From Tetrapyrgos nigripes (lineage: Eukaryota > Basidiomycota > Agaricomycetes > Agaricales > Campanellaceae): DNA of 64,000 bases. A model generated the notes under the pieces. The model did not search any database, had not been told where the DNA came from, and was given only the letters and a program-made list of their open reading frames with translations. The stretch's first letter is position 1; every line of letters starts with the position of its first letter. Below, piece after piece: positions 26,700 to 37,912 of this stretch. Location: assembly GCA_013368315.1 (NCBI GenBank), contig JAACJM010000032.1:434001-498000 (forward strand), read 5' to 3'. Position numbers and translations under genes: made by a program.

Positions 26700-26900
26700 G
26701 CTACAGTTATAACACCACAAAAACTGACAGACCAAAATATTGAAAAACAGACCAAGATACGGCAAGATATCGGCTGATTCTGAAACAGGATAATATTTCG
26801 TCGAGGTATTGTCGAAGTATTGATGATATCTTGGTCCGAATCGCGGTGTTTTGCAAAACGGGGCGAGACTTTGCAATATTTCAGGTCGTTTTTCAAGGTA
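26700..26900 (+). repeat. Degenerate interspersed AT-rich repeat, copy 1
   Basis: The segment near 26730 (GACCAAAATATTGAAAAACA, then CAAGATA and CAGC/CGGC words) resembles the segment near 30168 (GACAAAATACTGAAAATCAG). Both are followed by a similar AGATAT(C/T)GG block in the same orientation. Dense AATATT/TTGCAATATTTC words occur around both. This may be a decayed transposon fragment. Confidence 0.35.
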
Positions 26901-27045
26901 TGACGGACGGGTCCAAACTTTGGCGACATATTGGCAAGGTTTTCAGTAGGTTTTGAAGAAATTTTGAGCCATTTTTAATAAATTGAAAAAGGATACATAT
27001 ATTGCTAATGTTTCATAGATACTTCGACTGATACAGCACGCGCCA

Positions 27046-27052
27046 TATAAAA
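27046..27052 (+). promoter_or_regulatory. TATA box upstream of the CAP pseudogene
   Basis: TATAAAA lies about 138 bp upstream of the former ATG at 27184, and a second TATATAA lies about 25 bp further on. The promoter seems to outlast the broken gene. Confidence 0.4.
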
Positions 27053-27183
27053 CCAGTCTACTGCGTCCTATATAACTTGAAGTGCAACACGTCAAAATCT
27101 AAGCGAATCAAGCTGTCAATCATTCCGCGTTTCTCCATCAACTTTTCCCCTACGTTCTAGAGCTAGTACATACGTTTTTCGTC

Positions 27184-28168
27184 ATGAAGTTGACTTTCAC
27201 CTCTCTTTCACTCCTCTTCGCCTATTCCTCCGTCTCGGCCCTCCAGGCCAGGTAAACTCGAGGCACGACAAGACGATATCGAAACCCAAGCTGTTGACCA
27301 ACACAACGTTATCGTGCTAAGTATGGTGCTGATGCTGTTACTTGGGACTCGAATATTGCTTCTCAGGCGCAAGCTTACGCAGAAAAGTGTGTCTTACATT
27401 CTCGTTCTTTCTTTCTGTCTTGGTATTCGGTTGGAGCGGCACAGATGCTGACCTTATTGATAGTGGAACGGACGGTGTCGGAGAGAATCTTGTACATGCT
27501 CAATCTGTTCCTGGTATATGAGGTCGATGAGACTCTGAATTTACCTGTTCTTTGTGACGATCACAGGCTGCGGGAAGTGGAGACTACGGTATTTTAAACG
27601 CCATAAATGGCTGGATGGACGAGGCGTGTAAGTGGTGGACATCCTAAATATCCAATCCAACTTAACTCTGTTTCTTTCCGGACGTTGCAATCCTCAATCA
27701 ATGCTGATTTCAGCCAAGTACGATTGTAAGATCCAGGTTTTGGTAATCCGTTAATCCAACCCTATCATCTTACTTGGCCCTTTAGATAACAACCCCGGCT
27801 TCTCTTCCGACACTGGACATTTCGCTCAGGTACGTTACAAACATTTACTCACTATATACTAGTGCTTAAATTCTATGAAGGTCGTATGGAAAGCCACGAA
27901 GCAATTGGTAGCTGCGCTTCCGGTACCATCTTCCCTGACTCGGACTCGAAGTTTATTGTCTGCCAATATGCTCCTGCAGGTGTGTGATGCGTCAAAAGCG
28001 TCAATCTAGGTCATTTGTACTTACAACTGCACTTACTTTACCCTACTTATAGGCAATGTCGAGGGTCAATTCTCGTGAGTTATCAAGGTCTTCTCCAGAT
28101 GCGGTGAAGGTGCACGTACTCAATTTGCTGGTTATCGCAGTGAAAACGTCGGTAGACCTGTGAACTGA
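27184..28168 (+). pseudogene. Broken CAP/PR-1-like secreted protein gene
   Basis: The start gives a signal peptide (MKLTFTSLSLLFAYSSVSA). CAP-superfamily pieces then appear in different frames: LEARQDDIETQAVDQHN, AKYGADAVTWDSNIASQAQ, GVGENLV, SGDYGILNAINGWMDEA, YNNPGFSSDTGHFAQ, VVWKATK, GTIFPDSDSKFIVCQYAPAG and the end ENVGRPVN with its stop. Splice-like borders remain between several. At least three single-base shifts break it: after the signal peptide (stop TAA near 27254), between QHN and AKYG near 27310, and after VVWKATK near 27900. No long frame survives. CAP proteins are secreted sterol- or lipid-binding Cys-rich proteins; fungi use them in fruiting and host contact. Decay by small indels with the rest well preserved suggests recent loss, unless sequencing errors cause it. 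Confidence 0.8.
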
Positions 28169-30460
28169 TGCTATAGGACTTCAAGGACTTAAAATAATGT
28201 AGCTATTCGTTTGTGCATTGAAGGCACTGATTTGCTTGTAAATAATGGACATGTTATGTGACCTAGGACGCTGCAAAGTGGACTGTACTAGGTATATGGG
28301 CCAAGCAAGGAAAATGTCGACTAGCGCATGCGCATGGCAACAACGAGACCTAAAAGGGAAGAGGGCGCCATTGCCAGCCTGAGGTTGACAAACATAGCAT
28401 AGTCCCCACACCAAAGTCGAAAGAGTACCGTGGAAATCGCTCCAGACGTTGATCAGCGTTCTATGTAAATGCATTATGCTGTCATCTAGGTCGGAGGCTT
28501 AGATTATGCTATCCTTCCTGCACTCTTTTTGATCGTGCTCGTTGAATACATTCTGAAGTTCGTAAGGTCGTAAGCTTTAAAGACTTGAGGGTGACGCGGT
28601 GACGTTGTAATTGGAGGAGGAGGAGGAGGAGGATTACCCGGGCTAGGATCAAGTACTGATACGCTGGGGGTCCGGGAGGCAACGTGATGGGTAGCATCAA
28701 CGTTCCCGTGATCGACCATTCCCAAGTCGGACGAGCTCGCAGCTCTGAGACTGCTGTAGATCTTAATGGTTGTGGTGACGCCAAAGTACATGAAGATTAA
28801 ATATAATTATAAGCAGAAATGATAAATAAGAAGATCTACCTAAGTATATTAGGATAATATGGAACAATACCGTGGCCAACCACTTCTTGAGGAATACTGA
28901 ACCAAACGGCACAAAGGCTAGTTCAAACGGTGTATCGAGACGGCGTGTAATGCGCTGAGTTGCTAGGGGCTGTGTACTGTGCGTGGGATACGTGTGACAG
29001 TCACGGAAAACGCGCGGAGAGGTCAAGAAAAGACCGTCCTCGTCGTCGCAGACGGTGCACACGACGAAGGAGAGACGTTTAGCCTCCCCAAGTTGAACAA
29101 GGATGAGATACAAGTAAGGGTAACATGAGTATGAGTTTATGGAGCTGCACGAGCACCGGAAGAGGCTGGATTGCTACTTTGTGTTTTGGATGATGAAGGA
29201 CACCATTGGAACTCCGACCAAAACGCGTCAAAACAGGGCGACGCGTCCCTCACTTCTTGCACCCGTACCATCACCATCCCTCCTCCTCCTCCTCCGTCTT
29301 CCCTTCTTACTCGTTAGAGACTGTCTCTGACTCAATCTCAGCTCCCGCCAAGGACTATCTTCGTCAAATCCTCGTCAAAGCCAGCTTTAAGCCCCTTTCT
29401 ATGGTCATACGGAACAGCGACCGTTGACCTTCTTCGGACCCTTGGAACCGAAATTTTGAGAAGGTTAGGATGAACAAGGTACGCCCTCTGCCCTCATCGG
29501 CTTTAATTCTTTGCTTATCTTGTCCAGAGTTGCATGCGCGCTCACTTCTCAAACAATAAGGCGCATATATGCGCTTCTATGGTGAGTTTCTGGTTCTTGA
29601 AGTCCTTCTCTTCATGTTACTAACAGCATTGCGCGTCATGGACATAGATATTTACCTGACCATAATCTGGTGAGCTTCCCTCCATCGTATTCCATTTCTA
29701 ATAGTGACGCCTAATGTTCGTTAGGTTTTATCTTCTCTTCAATGCCGGCTTCCTCCCACATTTCCTCCAGTCCCTGCCTTTTTGGCCTTTCAGCGTCTTT
29801 TGGATCCCTCGTGCGTGGTTTTCATTTCGTCTTCTACATAGACTACCACTCTGTACTCGTGTAGTTGTACATAGTCACTGAATATACGTGTCTTATGATC
29901 AGCTTTGCCCTGGATGTGAGGTCCGCTATCGCAATGTATCCACTGGTTGATATCTTGTTCACTGCGGAATATCTTACTCACTTTTCAATACTTTGCTCAT
30001 CTTGTAATGTATTGCTTGTCTCACAATACTTCGCTCATTTTGCAATATTTCGTTCACTTCTCATTACTTTCCCTGTCCGCATTATATTGCAAAACGGCCT
30101 CAATATATTGCCATTATCTGCTCAAATATTCTCCATCTCACTGATATTTTATGGCATTTTTGAATAGACAAAATACTGAAAATCAGACGAGATTTCAGCA
30201 GATATTGGGGCGTAGGTTTTTGTGGTGAATGCCAACAGATGTTCGGTTGGACAGTACAGACAAGATGAAAGGTAATGGACTGTGTAGAGAGCCATATTAA
30301 AAAAGTTAAACGAGCGTGAAGCTTTATCAAAATATGTCCAGAAACATGAGAAGAGGGAACATGCATGTAAAGCTTTGAGAGTATAGCAAAAAAAAAAAAA
30401 AGAGCGTGAAGTTTTGTAAACCCCATCATTCCATGACAGAACTTGCCGACTCTTTCACAA
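28169..30460. other. Long stretch without a supported gene
   Basis: Frames at 28504-29113 (minus) encode a Pro-rich tail (GNPPPPPPPITT) and a hydrophobic piece, but the upstream frame has no ATG and no family is recognised. Between 29130 and 29900 on the plus strand there are intron-like GTGAGY...TTAG pairs around short hydrophobic frames, again unrecognised. A decayed repeat occupies about 29940-30220. A poly-A run is near 30390. Confidence 0.45.
29940..30220 (+). repeat. Degenerate interspersed AT-rich repeat, copy 2
   Basis: This shares the GACAAAATA-TGAAAA-CAGAC block and AATATTTCG/CAATACTTCG words with 26700-26900. Inside it, CAATACTTCGCTCATTTTGCAATATTTCG shows a short internal periodicity. 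It is too diverged to place in a transposon family by eye. Confidence 0.35.
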
Positions 30461-32631
30461 TCAAGTGGGGCGAGGGGTCCGCATGCCGTCGGGCTCAGCA
30501 GTATTGTCAGGCTGCCTGGCCATCCCGTACGTGTCAAGTTCTATTCCCAATCCGGATGACTCATTCGTAGTAACAGAGTCGAGACCGAACCTCTGCAATT
30601 TCAAGTCATTAGCGTACACATATACAATCCAAGCCAAGATGAATGGACCATACCCCGACCTCGAGTGTAGGAGAAGCAAAGTCCAGTTTCGACTCGACGC
30701 CGATACTAGGCCTTCCGCCATATACTAACGATTTGCTGCCTCTGCGACTGTTATAGCTGATTTCGCGGGTACTGTATTGTACGGTGCCTTCTTTCTCAAG
30801 TTTTTCCATAATGTATCCACGCGTGTTCAGTCTGGAGATATGCAAAATGAGTTAGTGGTTTAAAATATATGCAAGTGTGAATGCTCTTACATGGCAAAGA
30901 ACGAGTTGACGAAACCTAAAGAAATAGAAGGATCAGATGTCATACAAGAAATTTTCAGAGTAGACGCACTCTTCGAAATCAGAAACGACAAGCTTATATT
31001 GACGAAGGTGTCAGGCAGATATCTGAACTGATGTCACGGTTAGAAATGCTGCATAGGCCTGAATAGGGGCTAAAGCTCACTGTGATGTACATCGCAATGG
31101 TTAACAGCCTGTCATTTGACGACAATACGTAGAAATAATCAGTAGAGTATTCAGGACAAGTGCGTTTCATCGGCACTCACGTCGTAATCAACGTCGTGTT
31201 CACCGTGAAAAGCACCAAAAATCTGACAACATTATTCGTACTGGTATGACGAGTTCTCGAACGGAGAAGGCTGTAGGCTGTCCACGCGGACGACAGAGAG
31301 AAGAGGTGAGCATAAGGAGTTAGTGCAAGAAGGGAAAGGGGAGAGTATCAACACTCACTCATCGTCAAAGTAATGATAATATCCAACGCTATATTCAAAC
31401 ACGTTGAGAGCTTCCATCCAAGCTGCCCGGGAAAATTAGAGACTTGGGCAGGAAGGCTGGTGAGGAACCATGGTGGCACTAACCTCGATTTTATCGTTGA
31501 CCGTTGTGACATATTCGCCTATACCAAATTCTTCGTAGACCAAAACTGAAAAACATTGGATGGCAGTCAACCTCGGGATCGGCAGTACTCACATATTTGC
31601 GACCCTTCAAACATGAGATTCAATGTTAATCAAAGCCTGCCATTAAGGAGTGAAACATACCAAAAGACGCCATCGATAGACCCATCTGCGTTTTTTGGAT
31701 TTGGGAAGGATCAGTGATTTGTCGAGCTCGCAGTCGTTTGCTGCAGCTCACCACAGCTCCTAGGGCAACTATTCGCAATGGCATCGGTAAGACCAAGCCA
31801 CCGAATTGCCATATTCTCCAGCAATAGAACCTAGAATTCAAATAGAAGGAAAGTAAAGTGTGAGTAGCTTTACACACAATTAGTTGGGACGAGACAGTTA
31901 CACTTACAGTTGCACAAAGAAGATGAGGTGAATCTGAAAAAGTCGATGTGGTCGGATTGTGGTACTTCAAACACAAAGAATAAGACCTACCGAAAGAATC
32001 GAGGCCACCTGAGGCGAAATCAGAAATTGCAAACCAGAATCAGTGGCTCAAATCACTCACGTAGAACAACCTGTCGACAGAAGACAGGACAGAATCAGGA
32101 CACTCTTATACTCGAGAATCTTGACGACCGTGGACGCACACTTGACCACTACCAGCCCCACTGTCCAGAAGAGCCAAAGGATTGAGGTAGCCTTTTATCA
32201 AAAACTTGTATTGGAAGGCGAAAAGTAATACTTGATGGACCGCGTCAAGGAGCTGTGCCAGCGAAACCCGTAAGATGTTATGGTTGGTATACTGTGACGT
32301 GTACTCACACTTGAAGAATACAAAGAAAATTCAGTTCGAAACAACAATGCTTGTGAAAAACATGTGGACTCACAGCAGAAACGTCGCAAACAGCCTCAAG
32401 AACCAACTATCCGCTCTTGACCGCTTCGAGTTGATGTAGATAGAGTATTGGATCACAGTGACACCGAAAGAACTAGGAGACATGTTAGTAACCGAGACGA
32501 GGTACTCCAGAGTCCACCTACACCGCAGCAAGACTCGTAGTGATGTACAACGCGCCTAATGTTCCGTCTAAGTCAATGGAAGCAAGCTCGGCAGCAGGAT
32601 TGACTGGAGAAGTAGAGTCAGATACAGACAT
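30461..32631 (-). CDS. DUF6534-type seven-helix fungal membrane protein
   Basis: The ATG at 32631 encodes MSVSDSTSPVNPAAELASID, then the family opening LDGTLGALYITTSLAAVLFG and VTVIQYSIYINSKRSRADSW. Helices follow over many short exons (LLDAVHQVLLFAF; LPMPLRIVALGAV region; FYCWRIWQFGG). The conserved DUF6534 block near the C-terminus has RTRHTSTNNVVRFLVLFTVN and ISLSFLISKSAFFGFVNSFF, followed by NTRGY. The tail is Ser/Thr-rich (YNSRRGSKSLVYGGRPS) and ends GMRTPRPT at 30461. The family is expanded in Agaricomycetes and has no assigned function; a receptor-like topology is often guessed. No break was noticed, though the small exons in the middle are uncertain. Confidence 0.75.
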
Positions 32632-35145
32632 TAGAAGAAGAAGGGAATGAGCATACGACACCGAGTACAGATACTTAAACGGAAAAGGCGGAACTAAAAC
32701 CAGGTCCATTCCAACGCAAATTGCAATTCCGTCAACGTGCGCCAAGTGACGGAAAGGACTATTTATGATATTGCGTATACACCAATCTGATTAATTGGTC
32801 TTGGATGGAGGCCGATTCAGCAACGAGCATTCTGCAAGAATGTCTGACTCTCAGAGGTGAAGTAGTAGGAGGAAAGGTAAAAACGACCTCGTGACCTACG
32901 ATTGCCCAATGCCGATACGCGTCGTACTGATTTCTCACGCCGCGCGAAAAGGAATTCAATATTGTAAATTTGTGGCACCAAAGGATTCAAAGCTGGCACC
33001 TGAGGCCTGAGCAGCAAAGACCCTAGGACAAAATTTTTGGTCCAGGCCTCTTCGTAACGGCTGCCCGCGGAAAGTAATCTGCCCAATCTGGTTGAGGGCA
33101 ATCCGAGGCGTACCGAGATCAAGTGGCTTGGAAGTGGGCAGCCAATAATAGTTTGATGATATTCTGCTTCTCTTCGACTTGTATACATACTCGAGTCTAA
33201 AATGTTTGAATGGTCTTGAAAGAGATCCTAAGCGACCCGGCCAGTCGTATTGGCTGGAGCCTGAGAGTCGTCCGCGGCGAACGCAGTCGAAAGACTGCCA
33301 AGACAAAGACGCGATGACAACCATTCAGAAGGTGATAATCAGCTTGCATTGATTGAGGCTGGGATCGGAAGTGTTACTCGAGGAGATAGAACCAATGGGA
33401 CTCCCCAGAGAGAATTTCAGGCCAAGCGCGCGGAGAGCCGTCTCTTTCATTTAGCTCGTGTTTTGAAGAGAAATCTGAACCCATACGAGAGAAAACCCGC
33501 AGTTTAGCTTCGAGCGATTGTCTTCAAGCTGAACTGTCAACGCCGTGGAATTCTTTCACCCGTTCCTCGGGCATACTGTGACGGTGAGTTGGACGCTGTT
33601 AGTGATATCGTTTCTCGAAAGTCTTTATCTTCGTTCACCCACGGTTGTACGGGGAATATGCACTTCAGCATTAGCCATAGCCTCAACATTTACATGTGTA
33701 ACACTGGAAGGGCGTGGATTTTTTAACAAAGAAGTTGAAGTAGACTGCCTATCCGTAGCCACAGCGTCGTCCAACGAATCCTGAAATTTAGCGCAATTAA
33801 GATCGATATCGTCCCGGAATCATCAAAGAACAAAGCAATTAGAGTATCCAGGATAGAGAAAATCGTGCCCAGTGCACGAGTGCCAGTAGATAAGAGAAAT
33901 TAACCCGACACACCGACCGCCAGATGCGACATTTCACACCCAGCAGCAACCAATATTCCGTGGCCAAAAATTCAGTTCGAAAAGTCAAGTTTTTTAGCGA
34001 CGAGGAGCTTGCGAGGAGCTCATGTGGAAACAGCGCTTCGGAAATTTATACGAGCGAGCCGAGCCAATCGGGGCGCTTGCCAAGTCAGAAATTTAAAAGT
34101 TTTCGAATCCGTTTCCGAGCACTAGAGACTTGATGTTTACAAGATGTTCCCTAACTAACTTCTAGCCACGGAATACTGGAAGCTGCTGGATGTGCCCGCT
34201 AGACCTGACCTGAGAGTACTCGCACCACTCAAGCAATTGAATTACGGATTTGCTCTTTCCGGATCCGTTTCAAAAATTTCCCTGATCATTCTTCCTATGT
34301 ACCTACGGCCCCGGGAACGCTAACTTGAATAAGCGTGTGCCTCCTGGAAACCGGCGTTCAACGTTCAACTCGTGGACCATGCCGTGTAATAAATTTCTCT
34401 CTCTCTCTCTCTCTCCTAGGCCTCACAATCATCGCAACAATTTCAACTCGTTACTTCTTGCACAAATCGGTTGAGAATGATTGGGAACACTCGGGACCAA
34501 TAAAGGAGTCATAGAAGCGCTTCGAGGGAAACGATAGGCCTAGGATTGCCCTGGTATGGCGAGCGTGAGTAACACAAAGAGGAATCCCAAACTCTGAAAC
34601 TTCCACTCACTCGCGTCCACACAGTGATCAACTCTGATTCTCTCCGGAGCCACTCGCCATTTTGTGGGCTGATCGGAAGACCCGGAAAGAAGGAGTGAGA
34701 AGACACCCGGATGACATTCCGAAGGGCAATGCTCGATGACGATGAGAGAACTTGAAAGGATTTTTCTTCCCATTGATGATGATCAATGAGCGTGTCGACA
34801 TCCAACTTACATTTCTTTTTGCGTAGCATCCGTCGGAGACGTAGGTGGAGCAGAATGACAGTTCATGCGACAAAAAACGGTCATGGATCATGGATCATGG
34901 AGGCAATCTAAAGTCTATGCGAAGGGCTCGTGGAAAGCTCGTGGTCTCCTCGACATCGACTTTTCTTGCTGCGCGGCGTTGTTTATCATAGTGATTGCTA
35001 AAATTGATACCATTGGTTGAGTACAAGCAACGTACTCATGATAAATATATCGATAAATACTGATAGAATACTAAGCTCCGGCGAGAGCGTTGCTGTAGAT
35101 TATACACTTTCTTCTATATTGCGTCTAAATTGTTAGTACTGCCTT
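32632..35145. other. Long intergenic stretch, no gene recognised
   Basis: About 2.5 kb separate the DUF6534-type 5' region from the MCH1-like 3' end. A 122-codon minus-strand frame at 32956-33324 and others lack motifs. It contains a CT microsatellite at 34396-34416 and a GGATCAT direct duplication near 34883. Confidence 0.5.
34396..34416. repeat. CT dinucleotide microsatellite
   Basis: Uninterrupted TC/CT units run for about 20 bp. Length is likely variable between strains. Confidence 0.85.
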
Positions 35146-37329
35146 CTACTCTTCAGATTCCTCCCAGATGACCCCTGTCCTCCTGACATCTTGGTAGTCT
35201 TCTCCACTCATAGTAGCCAACTTCCTCCTATCTCTCCAGGCTGCCCACACGCTCAGAAGCATGCTTAACAGACAAGCTCCGATTGTTATATGGAGTGAGT
35301 CGACGTAGCAAAGACGTCCATCTAAGCACTGCCTTGAGGGCATTTCGCTAGTAGAAGTCCCAAGCTCTGAAGTCACAGGTGACTCATGTGCATCGAGGTT
35401 CCTGCCAAACGCAACCGAAAAGATATTTCCGCCGAACAAAGGAGAAAGTGAGAGATATCCCCAGTTTTCGGAGAAGTGCGCTGACAGAGGGATTAAATGG
35501 GAGTAATAGGAATCAGGGCAAAGTACCATGAAAGGAGAAAGATGACTCACGGAGACCAAACCACTCGATGCAAATAGCAGCGTACAGAGAGAAAACACTT
35601 CCATAACCGAGACCGAGCAAGGCACTGGATTTCCATAGGTCGCCCACTGCATCAATTCTTGAAGCAGCTAGTTGAGATGACAGAACGATGCCTGAGACTA
35701 GACCCAATAAGTAAGAACGCCGAAGCCCAAATCTAGCCTTCGCCAGGTCTGAAAGTAAACCTTTTTGTTCGCGGAAAAATGAGATCAGGGGCCTGAAGAC
35801 GAAAATAGGTGGGCTCGGTACCTATGAGTATACGGCCGAGAAAGTTCATGAAACTAATCGTTGACACCTGAGTGGCTTGCCATTGAGATGCTTCGACGTC
35901 GTCGTATGCAGTTGGGTTCCTGTAGGCGTACAGTGCCTGAGACATTGAACCAACGTTGTTGATATCTATACGTTCATCTTAGCTCAGCTTCCAGTCGCAA
36001 CAGACGCACAGGGACAGTACACTCACACATGAGACCCGTGCCGCTCGCTGGAAAGAGAAAGAGTCAGCATACGGGGACGAGGAACCAAAGACCTAGAAAG
36101 AGACTCACCAAGGGACAGAGAAACGAAGAGAATCCAAAAATCGAGAGAGCACCATAACTTTTTCCCAAAGATGTTCGGACCTTGCTCAATCAGGGGTTTT
36201 CCAGTCCTACTGATGCTTCTACCTCCACGGACATGACTTCTTGAGCGGCTTCTATTGGCATGGGAGGTGTCACTGCGAGGAGGGCTTAACTCGACGGCAA
36301 CACTGGCACCAGGTATGTATTCTTCCGACGGTGTTGTAGGTTCCTGATGATGATCGTGAAGTTCTTCATCCTGGTTTAACAACACGGTTCGGCTTGTATT
36401 GTCGTGATGAAGGACTGAAGGTACAAGAGAGGCAGCTTCAGCTTCTGCATAGTCTATGTCGCCGTAGTCGTCATGTAGCGTTCCAGAGGAAGGAAGAGGT
36501 ATGGGTCGTACGAAGAAGAATCCGATGATCATAGGAAAGGAGGTTCCTAACGCAAGTACGAGGAGAAAAGAGGATGTATCTCCAGGAAAACCAAGATGTG
36601 CTATCGTAGAAAACGCAAAGGCGGACAACCCGAAACCAGATATCACTAAGCCAGTAGTAGAACCACGCTGCAACGCATGTCAGTCCACGACAATGGTCCA
36701 ATGACAAGTCCATACGCACCACTGCATCCGGAAAGGTCTTTGCGGTAGAATTGATAGCGCTGGTAATCCCGCCATTACCGCCCATCCCAGTCATAAAGCT
36801 AAATGCAATTAACATGGCGAACAAGACTGTAGGAAGCTTCTTGGACGATTCTGGCACTCCGCCGTCGTAAATGAACCGTATTCCAGAATATCCGATCAAC
36901 AGAAGGAGAAATGCAGATAGCAAGGGTATACGCGGTCCACGTTGGTCTACTACTTTGCCCCAAAGAGGACCGTTAAGATATACACCGACTGGAAAGCTTG
37001 GAATAAGTTAATGTTAGGATTATTGTAACTAGATAACGCACCGTTACCCCCAAGCCCTATCAAGTTTAGCTGTGTATGCGAGATTTGAAGACGACCAGCG
37101 AGCTGCGGACCATAAGCTGGCGAAACGCTTAGCAAGGAATATAGCTGAGATACGGCGAGTCATGATACCTGAAAAGACCTTTGCATGGCCATCTGTCAAT
37201 CAATGAAGCACCAGACAGCGCAGCGATACGCACATAGTTCGTCCCCGCACTCAACGCAACAAACAACGACGCGACAAGAGTTGTTATCCGAGCTCTGGAG
37301 AATGTACCTGGTAGACTGGTCTGGGACAT
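35146..37329 (-). CDS. MCH1: MCH1-like major facilitator transporter
   Basis: The ATG at 37329 (MSQTSLPGTFSRARITTLVA) opens an MFS protein with the nodulin-like/monocarboxylate-like pattern of fungal Mch1: AYGPQLAGRLQISHTQLNLI, GVYLNGPLWGKVVDQRGPRI, MTGMGGNGGITSAINSTAK, RGSTTGLVISGFGLSAFAFS. A central cytosolic loop of roughly 110 residues is acidic, then His-rich, then Ser/Arg-rich (NRSRSRSHVRGG). The second half starts NIFGKKLWCSLDFWILFVSL and includes TGLMYINNVGS-like sequence and STISFMNFLGRILIG. The C-terminal tail is cytosolic (WAAWRDRRKLATMSG) and stops at 35146. Yeast Mch1 resembles monocarboxylate carriers but does not carry known monocarboxylates and sits in the vacuolar membrane; the substrate is unknown. 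Assignment rests on remembered motif resemblance. Confidence 0.82.
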
Positions 37330-37912
37330 TGTATTTGAGCCCTCACAGGCCACCTGACGAAGGAGATAAGAAAGTTGAGGACGCTATCCACATTTTCGCA
37401 GCTTCCATTGCTGTTTGACACGTATGTTGATAGGCAATATGATTCAGATTCTCATCTCCTATCAATGCAAGCGACAGCCACGGGCAAGCTGCGCCGTTAT
37501 CAATGGCGGCCTTGCACTTCGAGACTGATGTGTTTTGAAGAAGTACGAGAGCTTGAAAACTCACTAAAGTAAGGAATGAAAGGCTGCTTGAGGTCTATGA
37601 CGATAAAGTCTAAGTTAAAAGAGAGTTATTAGAAGGCGGTGTCGGACGCTTAAGTAATCTTATGATGCCCGCAAACGAAACAAGCAAGAGATGAGATTCA
37701 TAAAGCTACATAGTTTGTACATGCTTAATCTAAGAGAGAGGACAATGCAAGCAAAATCCGAGGGTTTAGGATAAGTACACACAAATCATGGTAAGATACA
37801 GAGTCACAGACAGACGAAGGGACTGGGAAATAAGTGAATAATTAGGGAATTATGACTTGATTAAGATCCAAGATCCCGAGCTGGTAACCGGTGGAAGAAG
37901 GTGCAGAGACAT
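37330..37912. other. Intergenic between MCH1-like and LEU4 genes
   Basis: This holds the MCH1-like 5' region and the LEU4 3' region, both on the minus strand. No gene or clear motif was recognised. Confidence 0.5.

Larger units (their letters stand above)
26430..27183. other. AT-rich intergenic stretch with degenerate repeat
   Basis: This lies between the MFS 5' end and the CAP pseudogene. It is strongly AT-rich around 26560-26600 and contains the repeat noted at 26700-26900. No gene was recognised. Confidence 0.5.

Noticed and set aside
28504..29113. Minus-strand frames with Pro-rich and hydrophobic parts that could form a two-exon gene
   Set aside because: The upstream frame has no ATG (it opens on TTG), no family is recognised, and the splice acceptor needed is weak.
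29130..29900. Plus-strand short hydrophobic frames with intron-like borders, considered as a small membrane protein
   Set aside because: Compared from memory with PMP3, DPM3, Tom7 and V-ATPase subunit e patterns; none fitted, and no continuous reading could be built.
32956..33324. 122-codon minus-strand frame
   Set aside because: No domain, no splice structure, and overlapping frames of similar length exist on the same strand; likely chance.
37130..37329. Alternative upstream GTG/TTG-type starts for several genes
   Set aside because: Fungal genes start at ATG; the first in-frame ATG was used wherever a longer frame opened on another codon, for example at 26462 and 37353.
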